62,206 bases of DNA from Candidatus Eisenbergiella pullistercoris (GTDB taxonomy: Bacteria; Bacillota; Clostridia; Lachnospirales; Lachnospiraceae): NCBI GenBank assembly GCA_019115665.1, contig DXDD01000086.1, forward strand, positions 1-62,206, in the 5' to 3' direction. The notes beneath the pieces are model-generated. The model was not told the origin of the DNA, ran no database searches, and saw nothing but the letters and a program-made list of their open reading frames with translations. Each line of letters begins with the position of its first letter. Position 1 is the stretch's first letter. A program made the position numbers and the translations under genes. Shown piece by piece: positions 25,355 through 34,075 of the stretch.

Positions 25355-26644
25355 ATGGAGGAAAGAAAAGAGGAGTATCAGAGGATCCGGGAAGAAATCC
25401 GCGCGCAGCTTCTGGAAAGCATGGACTTTACCAGGGAATTGTCCGATGAGGAGCTGCAGGAGGCGATCGCGGGAAGCCTTCGGGGAAGGCGGCTTGCCGG
25501 AAAGCTGGATATCCATGAGCGTGCCAGAATGGGGAAAGAGCTTTTCGCGGCGCTCCGGGGGCTGGATGTCCTGCAGGAGCTGGTGGAGGACGAGCAGGTG
25601 ACGGAGATCATGATCAACGGCATGGAGGGAATCTTTGTGGAACGCGCCGGCCGTCTGTTTCCCTGGCACAGGGGCTTTGAAACAAAGGAGAAGCTGCAGG
25701 ACGTGATCCAGCAGATCGTGGCGGGCTGCAACAGAACGGTGAACGAGGCGTCCCCCATCGTGGACGCCAGGCTGAAGAACGGCGCCCGTGTGAATGTGGT
25801 GCTGGATCCGGTGGCGTTAAACGGGCCCGTAGTGACGATCCGGCGTTTCCCGGATAAGCCCATCGGGATCCGGCAGCTGGTGGAGTCGGGGTCTCTCACT
25901 CAGGAGGCCTGCCGGTTTCTGGAAAGCCTGGTGAAGGCGAGGTACAACATCTTCATCAGCGGCGGAACGGGAAGCGGGAAAACCACCTTTCTGAACGCGC
26001 TGGCGGAATTTATTCCGAAGGACGAGAGGCTGATCACCATTGAGGACAGCGCGGAGCTGCAGATCCGGGGGATCGCCAATCTGGTAAGGCTGGAAACAAG
26101 AAACGCCAATATCGACGGCTGCCGGCCTGTCACCATCCGGGACCTGATCAAAACGGCGCTTCGGATGAGGCCGGACCGGATCATCATCGGGGAGGTGCGC
26201 GGCGCGGAGGCGGCGGATCTGGTGGGGAGCGCGTTAAACTGCGGCCACGACGGTTCCATGTCCACAGGTCATGCCAACAGCGCGGCGGATATGCTGACCC
26301 GTCTGGAAACGATGATGCTGATGGGAATGGAGATCCCGCTGTCCGCCATACGAAGACAGATCGCCTCCGGCGTGGACATTGTGGTTCACCTGGGACGACT
26401 GCGCGATAAGAGCAGAAGGGTGCTGCAGATCGCGGAGGTGGTCGGGTTTGAGGATGGAGAAATACGCCTGAAGCCGCTGTTTTCCTTTGAAGAGACGGGG
26501 AAGACGGGAGGAAGGGTGGAGGGGACGCTGGTAAGAAAGGGGGAGCTGGTCCATGCGGATAAGCTCAGAATGGCGGGGATTGCTTCCGCACAGCAGGAAA
26601 ACGGAAAGGGAGCATGCGCCGGATTACAGGAAGTATGTGTTTAG
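25355..26644 (+). CDS. tadA: TadA/CpaF-type pilus assembly ATPase
   Basis: 429-aa secretion ATPase that drives Flp pilus assembly. Visible are Walker A ISGGTGSGKTTFLNAL, Walker B region IIIGEVRGAEAADLV and the His box GHDGSMSTGHANSA, with the CpaF N-terminal helical domain at 1-110. ATG 25355 follows AGGGGGT with 7-nt spacing. The 3' end overlaps the next gene by 92 bp if the first start there is used. It works with the TadB/TadC-like membrane proteins that follow. Confidence 0.93.
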   Translation: MEERKEEYQRIREEIRAQLLESMDFTRELSDEELQEAIAGSLRGRRLAGKLDIHERARMGKELFAALRGLDVLQELVEDEQVTEIMINGMEGIFVERAGRLFPWHRGFETKEKLQDVIQQIVAGCNRTVNEASPIVDARLKNGARVNVVLDPVALNGPVVTIRRFPDKPIGIRQLVESGSLTQEACRFLESLVKARYNIFISGGTGSGKTTFLNALAEFIPKDERLITIEDSAELQIRGIANLVRLETRNANIDGCRPVTIRDLIKTALRMRPDRIIIGEVRGAEAADLVGSALNCGHDGSMSTGHANSAADMLTRLETMMLMGMEIPLSAIRRQIASGVDIVVHLGRLRDKSRRVLQIAEVVGFEDGEIRLKPLFSFEETGKTGGRVEGTLVRKGELVHADKLRMAGIASAQQENGKGACAGLQEVCV

Positions 26645-27356
26645 CGGGAAGGAATTCGCCCTATATGCCGCGCAGGGGCTGGGGCTTACCGTTCTGATCG
26701 CCTGGTTTTTCTACCGCTCCCTGTGGGCCGTCCTTCCGCTTCTGCCGCTGGCCGTCCTTTTCCTTCGCAGGATGCAGGAAAGGCTGGGGAAGGACAGGAG
26801 AGAAAAGCTGGCGCTTCAGTTCCGTGACCTGATCCTGGCCGCGGCGGCGGGGCTTCAGGCCGGATATTCTGTGGAAAACGCCTTTCTGACGGCGGGAGAG
26901 GATGTGGAACGTCTGCATGGGACGGACAGCCTGATCGCCGGGGAGATGCGATTTATGAGACGGGGAATCCGGAATAACATTCCGCTGGAGCAGCTGCTTC
27001 TGGATCTGGGGCGAAGGAGCGGCGTGGGGGATGTGGAGGATTTCGCGGAGGTTTTTTCTATCGCAAAACGCTCCGGCGGGGCGGTTTGTGATATGATCCG
27101 CAGAAGCGCGGCGGTCACCGGGGATAAGATCGAGATATCCGGAGAGATCCGGACGCTTCTGGCATCCAGAAAATATGAACAGAAGATCATGAATCTGATT
27201 CCGTTTCTGATCGTGGCCTATCTGCAGGTCACTTCCAAAGGCTTTTTCGACGTCCTGTACGGGAATCCGGCAGGAATTCTGATCATGACGGCATGTCTCG
27301 GAGTTTATCTGGCAGCCTTTCTGTTATCGGGAAAAATCGTGGATATTGAGGTGTGA
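26553..27356 (+). CDS. tadB: TadB-like inner-membrane pilus platform protein
   Basis: 267-aa protein with a T2SSF-type domain. Two hydrophobic segments near the N terminus (LTVLIAWFFYRSLWAVLPLLPLAVL) and two at the C terminus (LIPFLIVAYLQV, ILIMTACLGVYLAAFLL) flank the cytosolic four-helix domain (LAAAAGLQAGYSVENAF, DVEDFAEVFSIAKRSGG). ATG 26553 has a good site (AAAGGGGGAG, 7-nt spacing) but overlaps tadA by 92 bp; TTG 26580 or GTG 26637 are alternatives. The stop overlaps the start region of the TadC-like gene. Confidence 0.8.
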   Translation: MRISSEWRGLLPHSRKTEREHAPDYRKYVFSGKEFALYAAQGLGLTVLIAWFFYRSLWAVLPLLPLAVLFLRRMQERLGKDRREKLALQFRDLILAAAAGLQAGYSVENAFLTAGEDVERLHGTDSLIAGEMRFMRRGIRNNIPLEQLLLDLGRRSGVGDVEDFAEVFSIAKRSGGAVCDMIRRSAAVTGDKIEISGEIRTLLASRKYEQKIMNLIPFLIVAYLQVTSKGFFDVLYGNPAGILIMTACLGVYLAAFLLSGKIVDIEV

Positions 27357-27361
27357 TGCAT

Positions 27362-28924
27362 ATGGGAATGATTTATGCGGGAATCTGTGCCGCGCTGGCA
27401 GTCCTTCTTTTCCTGTCCCGAAAGGAGGAGATCCGGGCTGAGCCGGATACGCCGGCGCTGGACAGGTATTTTCTGAAACCGGCGCAGTGGCTGTATAAAA
27501 GGCTTCCAGGAGAAAAAAGCCGGGCGGGAGGCAGGTCCGGGACGCAGCTGCGGGAGGAGCTGCAGCTTTTGTATCCTTCCGGAGCGAAGGAACGGTTCCG
27601 GCGCTGCCAGGTGGAAAAGCTGAGTGGGCTGCTGCTGGTCTTTCTCGCAGCGGCGGTTCTGGGCGGACTGATCCGCCTGTCAGGAAGCCTGGACGGCCGG
27701 CTGACGGAGGACGGCCGGCTGATGCGCAATTCCTATGGGGAAGGAGAGGCGCAGGTCAGCCTGACGGTGCGGGGACAGGAAGCCGAAGCGGGAGAAAATA
27801 CAGCTGCGGGAGAAAATACAGGCACGGAAAAAGCGGCGGCCGGAAGAGGGGACGAAGCGGAGGAAACGGGAGGCGGATCGGACTGGGAGGAGGAGATCAC
27901 CGTCACCATACCGGAACGACGGTATACCAGACAGGAGCTGGAGGATATGCTCCCGGAGGTGAGGGCTTACCTGGAACAGGAGATCCGGGGAGAAAATGCG
28001 ACGCTGGATGAGGTCCGCTCTGCGCTTTCCCTTCCGGCTGAAGCGGAGGGATACCCCTTTCAGATCTCCTGGCGGAGCGGAAATTACGGGCTGATCCGGA
28101 CAGATGGAACCGTGCGGAATGAGGAGACGGCGGAAAGAGGGGAAATCGTGGAGCTGACAGCGGTGTTAAGCTGCTATGAGGATACCTGGGAGGAGAGCTT
28201 TTCCGTAAGGGTATGTCCGCCGCTGCTTTCGGAGGAGGAAAAGCGAAGGAAGCTGCTGCTCGACCGGATCGCCGCAGAGGACGAAGAAGCGGCATATGAG
28301 GACAGTCTCCGGCTTCCGGAGCAGGCGGAAGGAGAGGAGCTTGTCTGGACGGAGAAGCGTTCCGATGACAGCCTTCTGATCTTTTTGCTGATACTTGCCG
28401 CGGGAGCGGCGCAATACCGGTTCGCGGACGGAGATCTTCGGAAACGGCTGGAGAAGAGGGAAAGACAGCTTCTGCTTTCCTATCCGGAATTTATCAGCAG
28501 GCTTACGCTGCTGATGGGAGCCGGGCTTCCCGTGAGAGCGGCTTTTATGAGGATGGCGGCGGATTATCGGAAGAAAAAGGAAAGGGGAAAAAATTATGTA
28601 TATGAAGAGCTGCAGCTGGTCTGCAGAGAGATGGAAAGCGGTGTGACGGAGGTTGAGGCCTATGAGCATTTCGGAAGGAGATGCCGTCTGCCGCAGTATC
28701 GGAAATGCGCGGCGCTTCTGGTTCAGAACCTGAAAAAGGGTTCTGCAGGCCTGCTGGCCGCGCTGCAGGAGGAGGCGGAGCATTCCTTTGAGGAACGGAA
28801 AAGGAATGCAAGGGAGGAAGGCGAGCGTGCCGGTACAAAACTGCTTCTTCCCATGATGATGATGCTCGCCGTGGTTATGGTCCTGATCCTGGTGCCCGCC
28901 TGCTTTTCCTTTGCGGGGATGTAA
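27362..28924 (+). CDS. tadC: TadC-like pilus platform protein with Ig-like insertion
   Basis: About 520 aa, roughly twice the usual TadC length. The C-terminal third (from LLILAAGAAQYRF) holds the T2SSF helices (LLLSYPEFISRLTLLMGAGLP) and final membrane segments (LLLPMMMMLAVVMVLILVP). A membrane segment near residue 85 (LSGLLLVFLAAAVLGG) and another near 340 bracket about 240 residues that should lie outside: a Glu/Ala/Gly-rich stretch, then a charged domain with YPFQISWRSGNYGLI, VELTAVLSCYEDTW and SFSVRV, resembling bacterial Ig-like (atrophied Big) domains. ATG 27362 has TGAGGTG 8 nt upstream; GTG 27353 and ATG 27356 are alternatives. Confidence 0.75.
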   Translation: MGMIYAGICAALAVLLFLSRKEEIRAEPDTPALDRYFLKPAQWLYKRLPGEKSRAGGRSGTQLREELQLLYPSGAKERFRRCQVEKLSGLLLVFLAAAVLGGLIRLSGSLDGRLTEDGRLMRNSYGEGEAQVSLTVRGQEAEAGENTAAGENTGTEKAAAGRGDEAEETGGGSDWEEEITVTIPERRYTRQELEDMLPEVRAYLEQEIRGENATLDEVRSALSLPAEAEGYPFQISWRSGNYGLIRTDGTVRNEETAERGEIVELTAVLSCYEDTWEESFSVRVCPPLLSEEEKRRKLLLDRIAAEDEEAAYEDSLRLPEQAEGEELVWTEKRSDDSLLIFLLILAAGAAQYRFADGDLRKRLEKRERQLLLSYPEFISRLTLLMGAGLPVRAAFMRMAADYRKKKERGKNYVYEELQLVCREMESGVTEVEAYEHFGRRCRLPQYRKCAALLVQNLKKGSAGLLAALQEEAEHSFEERKRNAREEGERAGTKLLLPMMMMLAVVMVLILVPACFSFAGM

Positions 28925-29004
28925 AGGAGAGACGGGGAGGGAGCCGGGCGGAAATACAGGAAAACAAAAACAGAAAACGAACGACTGAAAAAAGGAGGAT
29001 GCGT

Positions 29005-29217
29005 ATGAGAAAGCTGTATGGAAAGGTTATGTGCAGGATGGCGGCTCTTTGCAGGAGAGCGGGAGAGATCCTGAAGGATGAGAGAGGTATGGGAACGGTG
29101 GAGGTGATCCTGATCATACTGGTCCTGATCGGCCTGGTAATCATTTTCAAGAGCCAGCTGACCGATCTGGTGGAGGATATTTTTGACAGGATCACAAAGC
29201 AGGCGGGTACCATCTGA
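29005..29217 (+). CDS. Flp-family type IVb pilin (major pilin candidate)
   Basis: 70-aa prepilin with a basic leader, KDERGMGTVEV as the cleavage/methylation region and a hydrophobic helix (VILIILVLIGLVIIF). The Glu after GTV corresponds to the conserved Glu5 of pilins. It is probably cut after the Gly of ERG by the prepilin peptidase encoded at 31562. ATG 29005 is preferred over 28999, because AAAGGAGG ends right before 28999 and gives 6-nt spacing to 29005. A strong Shine-Dalgarno fits a major pilin. Confidence 0.85.
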   Translation: MRKLYGKVMCRMAALCRRAGEILKDERGMGTVEVILIILVLIGLVIIFKSQLTDLVEDIFDRITKQAGTI

Positions 29218-29234
29218 GAAAGGGGGGCGGGAGC

Positions 29235-30674
29235 ATGAAGAACGGATACATCACGGTTTATCTGTCGCTGGTGACGGGGATTCTGCTTTCGCTGATGCTG
29301 ACGGTGATCGAAGGCGTGCGGGTGCATACCATCCGCACGCAGACGGAATGCGTGATGGATATGGCGATGGATTCGGCGCTGGCGGAATATCACAGAGAGC
29401 TGCTGGAGCAGTATGACCTGTTTTTCATCGACATGTCCTACGGCGGAGAAAGCCCCTCCTTCGCCAATGTGGAGGAACACATCAGAGGATATATGAATAT
29501 GAATTTCAGGCCCTTTGAGGTGTTTGACGTACCGGTGGGAAAGGATCTGACGGCAATGAGCGCGGATGAGGTGATCCTGCTGAACGCGGCGGTGGCCTCG
29601 GACGACGGGGGAGCCGTGCTGAAGCGGCAGGCGGTGGATTATGTGAAAAACAGGTGGGGATTAAGCTACCTGAACCAGGACGCGGTAAACGCGGAGGTGC
29701 TGGAGCGAAGCGGATATCTGGACAGCGACGTGGAACAGCAAAGGGCGGAGACGGAACGCCAGGTGAAGGACCGGATCCTTCAGAGACAGCAGGAGGAGGA
29801 TGAGGACTGGGAGGGACAGAATGTGGAGCTGCCTTCGGATGTGGTAAATCAGGCGAGGGGAGAAGGGATTCTGGGACTGGCGGCCAGCCGCCCGGGAGAA
29901 CTGTCAAGGACCTCGATTCCGGTTCAGACGCTTCTGTCCCACAGAGACAGCCTGCTCCAGGGAACCGGCCTGCCGGAGGGAGAGTCAAAGCCTTCCGGCA
30001 TATCGGGAAACTGTCTGTTTCAGTATTATATCATGGAAAAATGCGGCTCCTACGGAGAAGAGAAGGAGCATGCGGCCTTTTCCTATCAGATCGAGTACAT
30101 TCTGGAGGGAGGCGGAAATGACCTGGATAACCTGCGCAGCGTGGCAAATAAGATCCTGCTGATCAGGGAGGCGGCCAATGCGGCGTATCTGTTTATGGAC
30201 GGCGCGAAAAAGGCCGAGGCGGAGGGGACAGCGTCTCTGATCTGTTCCATCCTGATGGTGCCGGAGCTGATCGAGCCGGTTACGGCGCTGATCCTGTTTG
30301 CCTGGGCCTACGCGGAAAGCGTGAAGGATCTCAGAATCCTGTTCGACGGGGAAAGGGTGCCTCTGATTAAGACGGCGGAAAGCTGGAATACGCCGTACAG
30401 CCAGCTTCTTACCTTCCGCGGCCATCTGTCGGAATATCGGAAGGGACAGAACGGAATGAGCTATCGGGATTATCTTGGCGCGTTTCTGTATTTGCAGTCG
30501 GAGGAAACGACGCTGAAAAGGCTGATGGATGTGATGGAGGCGGATATCCGTATGACGCCGGGAAACGCGGGCTTCCGCATGGACGGGTGCATGGATGCCA
30601 TGACGGCGCAGGCTGCGGTGGAAAGCGGTTACGGACGAAGCTTTCAGATCACGAGAGCCTATCGGTATGAATAG
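29235..30674 (+). CDS. DUF5702-family pilus-associated protein
   Basis: 479-aa protein with an N-terminal membrane anchor (ITVYLSLVTGILLSLMLTVIEGVRV, 4-30) followed by a large extracytoplasmic region. MAMDSALAEYHRELLEQYDLFFID is characteristic of DUF5702/TadG-like proteins found in clostridial Tad clusters. A second hydrophobic patch lies near residue 340. It may be a pilus-associated or surface component; the actual role is not established. AAAGGGGGGCGGGAG precedes the ATG. It follows the pilin by 17 nt in the same operon. Confidence 0.7.
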   Translation: MKNGYITVYLSLVTGILLSLMLTVIEGVRVHTIRTQTECVMDMAMDSALAEYHRELLEQYDLFFIDMSYGGESPSFANVEEHIRGYMNMNFRPFEVFDVPVGKDLTAMSADEVILLNAAVASDDGGAVLKRQAVDYVKNRWGLSYLNQDAVNAEVLERSGYLDSDVEQQRAETERQVKDRILQRQQEEDEDWEGQNVELPSDVVNQARGEGILGLAASRPGELSRTSIPVQTLLSHRDSLLQGTGLPEGESKPSGISGNCLFQYYIMEKCGSYGEEKEHAAFSYQIEYILEGGGNDLDNLRSVANKILLIREAANAAYLFMDGAKKAEAEGTASLICSILMVPELIEPVTALILFAWAYAESVKDLRILFDGERVPLIKTAESWNTPYSQLLTFRGHLSEYRKGQNGMSYRDYLGAFLYLQSEETTLKRLMDVMEADIRMTPGNAGFRMDGCMDAMTAQAAVESGYGRSFQITRAYRYE

Positions 30675-30720
30675 AGCGGCCGGGAACGGATTCGGCCCGA
30701 CGGAAAGGAAGTGAACCGGG

Positions 30721-31545
30721 ATGCCCTTTTTGCGGTCAGAGAACATAAGTCAGTATTGCAGCATAAACAGATTTTTTTTAAGACAAGCCATGATTTTCCG
30801 AACGCTTATTTTCAGATTCAGACAGACACATCATATGTTCCATTCTTCTCCCCGGAAACAGACGGCAAAGAGGGTGTCCCGGTCTGCTTCCCGCAGTACG
30901 GCCATGCAGGCGGAGGGGTCCATGACGGTGGAGGCTTCCCTTGCGGTTCCGCTGTTCCTGTTTTTCGTGGTCAATGTGCTTTCCATGCTTCTGTTCTTCC
31001 ACACCTTTCTTTCCAATCTGGAACGTCTGCATCAGCAGGGGCGTCAGCTTTCCATGGCGGCATATCTGGCCGGAGACAGCGGGCTCATCCGGGACGATAT
31101 GGTGCAGCTGATCCACCCGGCGCGGGTCAGTCCGGCGGTGCCGGTCATCGGATATCCGGGGACGACCATTGTAAGCTGCTGCTATATGCGGGCATGGACG
31201 GGCTATGACGTGGAACGGCGGGCGGAGGGAGACGGGGGAGAAGAAACCTATGTTTATATTACGGACGGCGGGACGGTCTATCATACGGCCAGAAGCTGTA
31301 CGCATCTGACGCTTTCCATCAGGCTCGCGGGGAAAGAGGAGATCGCAGATCTGCGCAACGCGTCGGGCGGAAGATACAGGCCCTGTGAAAAATGCGGCGG
31401 AGACGGGAGCGGGATCGTGTATGTGACGACGGAAGGAGACCGGTATCACAATACCATAGAGTGCAGCGGGCTGAAGCGTTCCGTGCGCTGCGTTCCGCTT
31501 TCCGAAGCCGGAGGGAGAGCGCCCTGCAGCCGCTGTGCAGGCTGA
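30721..31545 (+). CDS. TadE-like pseudopilin with two Ada-like CxxC repeats
   Basis: 274 aa. After a basic leader comes a TadE-like prepilin segment (GSMTVEASLAVPLFLFFVVNVLSMLLFF). The C-terminal 110 residues contain two copies of a motif with VYxTxxGxxYHxxxxCxxL, then PCxxC: YVYITDGGTVYHTARSCTHL to PCEKC, and IVYVTTEGDRYHNTIECSGL to PCSRC. Each copy has three Cys and a His and resembles the Ada-type zinc-binding fold, an unusual partner for a pseudopilin. ATG 30721 follows AAAGGAAGTGA and leaves a long (about 60 aa) leader; an internal ATG at 30904 lacks a site. Confidence 0.7.
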   Translation: MPFLRSENISQYCSINRFFLRQAMIFRTLIFRFRQTHHMFHSSPRKQTAKRVSRSASRSTAMQAEGSMTVEASLAVPLFLFFVVNVLSMLLFFHTFLSNLERLHQQGRQLSMAAYLAGDSGLIRDDMVQLIHPARVSPAVPVIGYPGTTIVSCCYMRAWTGYDVERRAEGDGGEETYVYITDGGTVYHTARSCTHLTLSIRLAGKEEIADLRNASGGRYRPCEKCGGDGSGIVYVTTEGDRYHNTIECSGLKRSVRCVPLSEAGGRAPCSRCAG

Positions 31546-31561
31546 AGGAGGAAAGAGGATA

Positions 31562-32014
31562 ATGGCGGAAAATATCATTCTTTGCGGGTACCTGGGAATC
31601 TGTTCCTGCTTTGACTGCAGAAAAAGGCAGATTCCCATATGGCTTCTGTGGCTTGGGGTCGGAGCCGGCATGGCGTATGCCCTGTTCCTGCTGGCGGCCG
31701 GAAGGGCCGGATGGCAGACCGTTCTTGCGGGAGCCGCGCCGGGGACGGTGATGCTGCTTTACAGCCGGCTGTCGCAGGGAAAGCTGGGATGGGCGGACGG
31801 GCTGATGGTGCTTCCGGCAGGGCTGGTGCAGCATTGGGAAAGATGCGCGGCCGAGGTGTTTGCAGCCTGCTTTCTCGCCTTCCTTGCGGCGGCAGGACTG
31901 CTGATCGCGGGGAAGGCGACGAGAAGCACAAAGCTTCCTTTTGCCCCTTTTTTCCTTGCGGCGGTTCTGCTTATGTGGATAGCGGAGGGCTCCGGAAGCA
32001 TGGCATGTGGATAA
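31562..32014 (+). CDS. Prepilin peptidase (TadV/CpaA, A24 family)
   Basis: 150-aa multi-pass membrane aspartic protease that cleaves prepilin leaders. The two catalytic Asp positions are visible in CFDCRKRQIPIWLL and in KLGWADGLMVL (GxxD-type). At least five hydrophobic segments are seen. Length fits the short, methylase-less TadV class. ATG 31562 follows GGAGGAAAGAGG. It should process the Flp pilin and TadE-like proteins of this operon. Confidence 0.85.
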   Translation: MAENIILCGYLGICSCFDCRKRQIPIWLLWLGVGAGMAYALFLLAAGRAGWQTVLAGAAPGTVMLLYSRLSQGKLGWADGLMVLPAGLVQHWERCAAEVFAACFLAFLAAAGLLIAGKATRSTKLPFAPFFLAAVLLMWIAEGSGSMACG

Positions 32015-32057
32015 CGGAGGAATGAAGGGAGACAAAGGGGAGGTACAGGAGACTGAA

Positions 32058-32519
32058 ATGAAAGGATCTGGCTGCAGAAACACGGAGAAAAATGCCTATA
32101 TGACGCTGGAGGCCTGTTTTATCATGCCGATCGCGGTCATTCTGACGGCTTTTCTCCTCATCCTGACCTTTTATCTGTATACGGTCTGTTTCCTGAATCA
32201 GGCGGCTTACATTGCGGCTTTCCGGGCCAGCCTGACGGAAGGGGCCGGATACGCGAGAGAGGCAAAGGCGGAGGAGGAGCTGGAGAAGCTGCTGGGGGAG
32301 GCTTTGATCCGTCTGCCTCAGCTGCAGAAGGAGATCAGCGCCGCCTCGTCCGGGGTGACAGTGACCCTGAGGACGGAATGGCCGCTGCCGGGGCTGGGGG
32401 TCCTGCCGGCGGAGCTCGGAAAGCTGCAGATCGAGGCCAGCAAAGAAGCTCTGGTGAGAGACGCTCCCGCCTTTATCCGGGGAATGAGGAAGCTGGCACA
32501 GATCGGAGAGGGCGGCTGA
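32058..32519 (+). CDS. TadE-like pseudopilin
   Basis: About 153 aa, with a short basic leader, AYMTLEACFIMPIAVILTAFLLILTFYLYT as the prepilin-like helix (Glu after L-) and an extracytoplasmic remainder with a helical region (AEEELEKLLGEALIRLPQLQK). It is probably a minor pilin. ATG 32058 has CAGGAGA 6 nt upstream; GTG 32007 and ATG 32022 would give longer leaders. The stop is followed 10 nt later by the FHA-protein gene. Confidence 0.65.
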   Translation: MKGSGCRNTEKNAYMTLEACFIMPIAVILTAFLLILTFYLYTVCFLNQAAYIAAFRASLTEGAGYAREAKAEEELEKLLGEALIRLPQLQKEISAASSGVTVTLRTEWPLPGLGVLPAELGKLQIEASKEALVRDAPAFIRGMRKLAQIGEGG

Positions 32520-32529
32520 GGGCCGCAGA

Positions 32530-34041
32530 ATGGAGACGGATATGAATAAGCCTTTGTATAAAAGAGAGCTGAGCCACAGCTATCTGGTGGTGGAGGATGT
32601 TCCGGAGGAGCTGGCCGGACATTATCAGTACCGGATGATTCTGAGAAACCGGATCCCGGGGCTGCTTGCGAGCAGCGAACGATATCTGGAGGGGAAAACC
32701 TGCCTGTATTATGACATCAGCTCCAGACAGTCCCTGGAGCAGCTGTACCTGTCCGCCAGGATCGGTCTGAAGGAGATCCGCGGGATCGTTGACAATCTGG
32801 CGCAGGCGCTGGATTCCATGTCGGAATATCTGCTGGAGGAACGCTTTCTGGTCATGGAGCCGGAATATATTTTTATGGATCTGGAGACAGAACAGCTTTT
32901 TTTCCTGTATTATCCGTTCGGAGAGGGGAAGGAGAACCGTTACCTTCCGCTGGCGGAATTTTTTCTGGAGCATGTGGATCACAGGGAGGAAAAAGCGGTG
33001 AGCGCGGCTTACCAGTTTTACAAGATGTCAAAAGCGGAGAATTTTATGGTGGGAAGCTTCCGCACGCTTCTGGAAAAGGAGGTTCAGGAGGATGGAATCC
33101 GTGGGGACGGCATATCGGAAAGGGAAAAGACGGCATGGGATCCGGCATCGCCGTATCAGAGGACGGAGCATTTATACGGAGGAACGGATATCCGGCAGAG
33201 ATCTGCCGCCGCAGTATGCTTTCAGGAAGAGGCAGGGCCGTATGAATACAGCGCCTTATACGAAGAGGAGACGCAGGAGGACGCCTGGGAGAAGAGGCGG
33301 GAGAAGGAAAAGAAGGGGAGGGAAAATAAGGAAAGGGGAAACAGGGAAAAGGGAAACAGAGAGAGGGACAGCAGGGGGAGGGAAAAGGAGACAACAGGAA
33401 AAATACGCCGGAAAGCCGCGGCAGGCTTTGCCGCTTCGGCGGCCGTTTTCCTTCTTCTGTGCGCGGCGATCTGGTATCTGAAGCCGGCGGGCGCTGAAAA
33501 GCTTCTGCTGTTTGTCCTGCTGGCGGCGGACGGGCTGCTCCTTCTGATCTGCCTGTGGAAGGCGGCTGCGCAGCCGTTTCATGGAAAAGAAGAGGAAACG
33601 CAGGAGGAAGAGGAAGAACCGGAAGACATGGACGGCCTCCTCCGGGAGGCGTATGCGCAGCCGGAGCAGGAGGAGCTGGAGGGACCGACGGTCTATCTGA
33701 GCAGGGGCGCAGCGCCGGGAGGAGAAGGGGCGTTCCCGGGAAGGCAGCCGAGGCTTACCGGCCTGTCAGAGGACGGGAAAATGCAGGAATATTCTCTGGA
33801 AAGGCTGCCTGTGCTTGTGGGAAAGCTGAAAAGCAGGGCGCAGCTCCTTCTGTCTGACGCATCGGTGAGCCGGATCCATGCCAGATTCGTGGATCAGGGA
33901 GGAAGGACGGCGCTCATCGATCTGAATTCCACAAACGGAACCTTTGTGAATGAGATTCGTCTGGAACAGGAGGAGGTGGTGATCCTGGAGGGAGGGGACG
34001 AGCTGCGGTTCGGAAATGTACGGATGAAATACCAGGAATAG
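32530..34041 (+). CDS. DUF6382 protein with membrane anchor and C-terminal FHA domain
   Basis: 503 aa. Residues 1-180 match the DUF6382 pattern (LSHSYLVVEDVPEE, KTCLYYDISSRQSLEQ, EYIFMDLETEQLFFLYYPFG). A long charged region (Lys/Glu/Arg repeats, about 250-290) precedes two membrane segments (about 298-320 and 328-345). The last 90 residues are an FHA domain (SRIHARFVDQGGRTALIDLNSTNGTFVNE) that binds phosphothreonine. Such proteins accompany Tad clusters in Clostridia and may link phospho-signalling to secretion; this role is inference. ATG 32530 has GAGGG 7 nt upstream. Confidence 0.8.
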   Translation: METDMNKPLYKRELSHSYLVVEDVPEELAGHYQYRMILRNRIPGLLASSERYLEGKTCLYYDISSRQSLEQLYLSARIGLKEIRGIVDNLAQALDSMSEYLLEERFLVMEPEYIFMDLETEQLFFLYYPFGEGKENRYLPLAEFFLEHVDHREEKAVSAAYQFYKMSKAENFMVGSFRTLLEKEVQEDGIRGDGISEREKTAWDPASPYQRTEHLYGGTDIRQRSAAAVCFQEEAGPYEYSALYEEETQEDAWEKRREKEKKGRENKERGNREKGNRERDSRGREKETTGKIRRKAAAGFAASAAVFLLLCAAIWYLKPAGAEKLLLFVLLAADGLLLLICLWKAAAQPFHGKEEETQEEEEEPEDMDGLLREAYAQPEQEELEGPTVYLSRGAAPGGEGAFPGRQPRLTGLSEDGKMQEYSLERLPVLVGKLKSRAQLLLSDASVSRIHARFVDQGGRTALIDLNSTNGTFVNEIRLEQEEVVILEGGDELRFGNVRMKYQE

Positions 34042-34075
34042 AAGGCGGGGCCGGAATTGACAAGAATGGGGGGAA

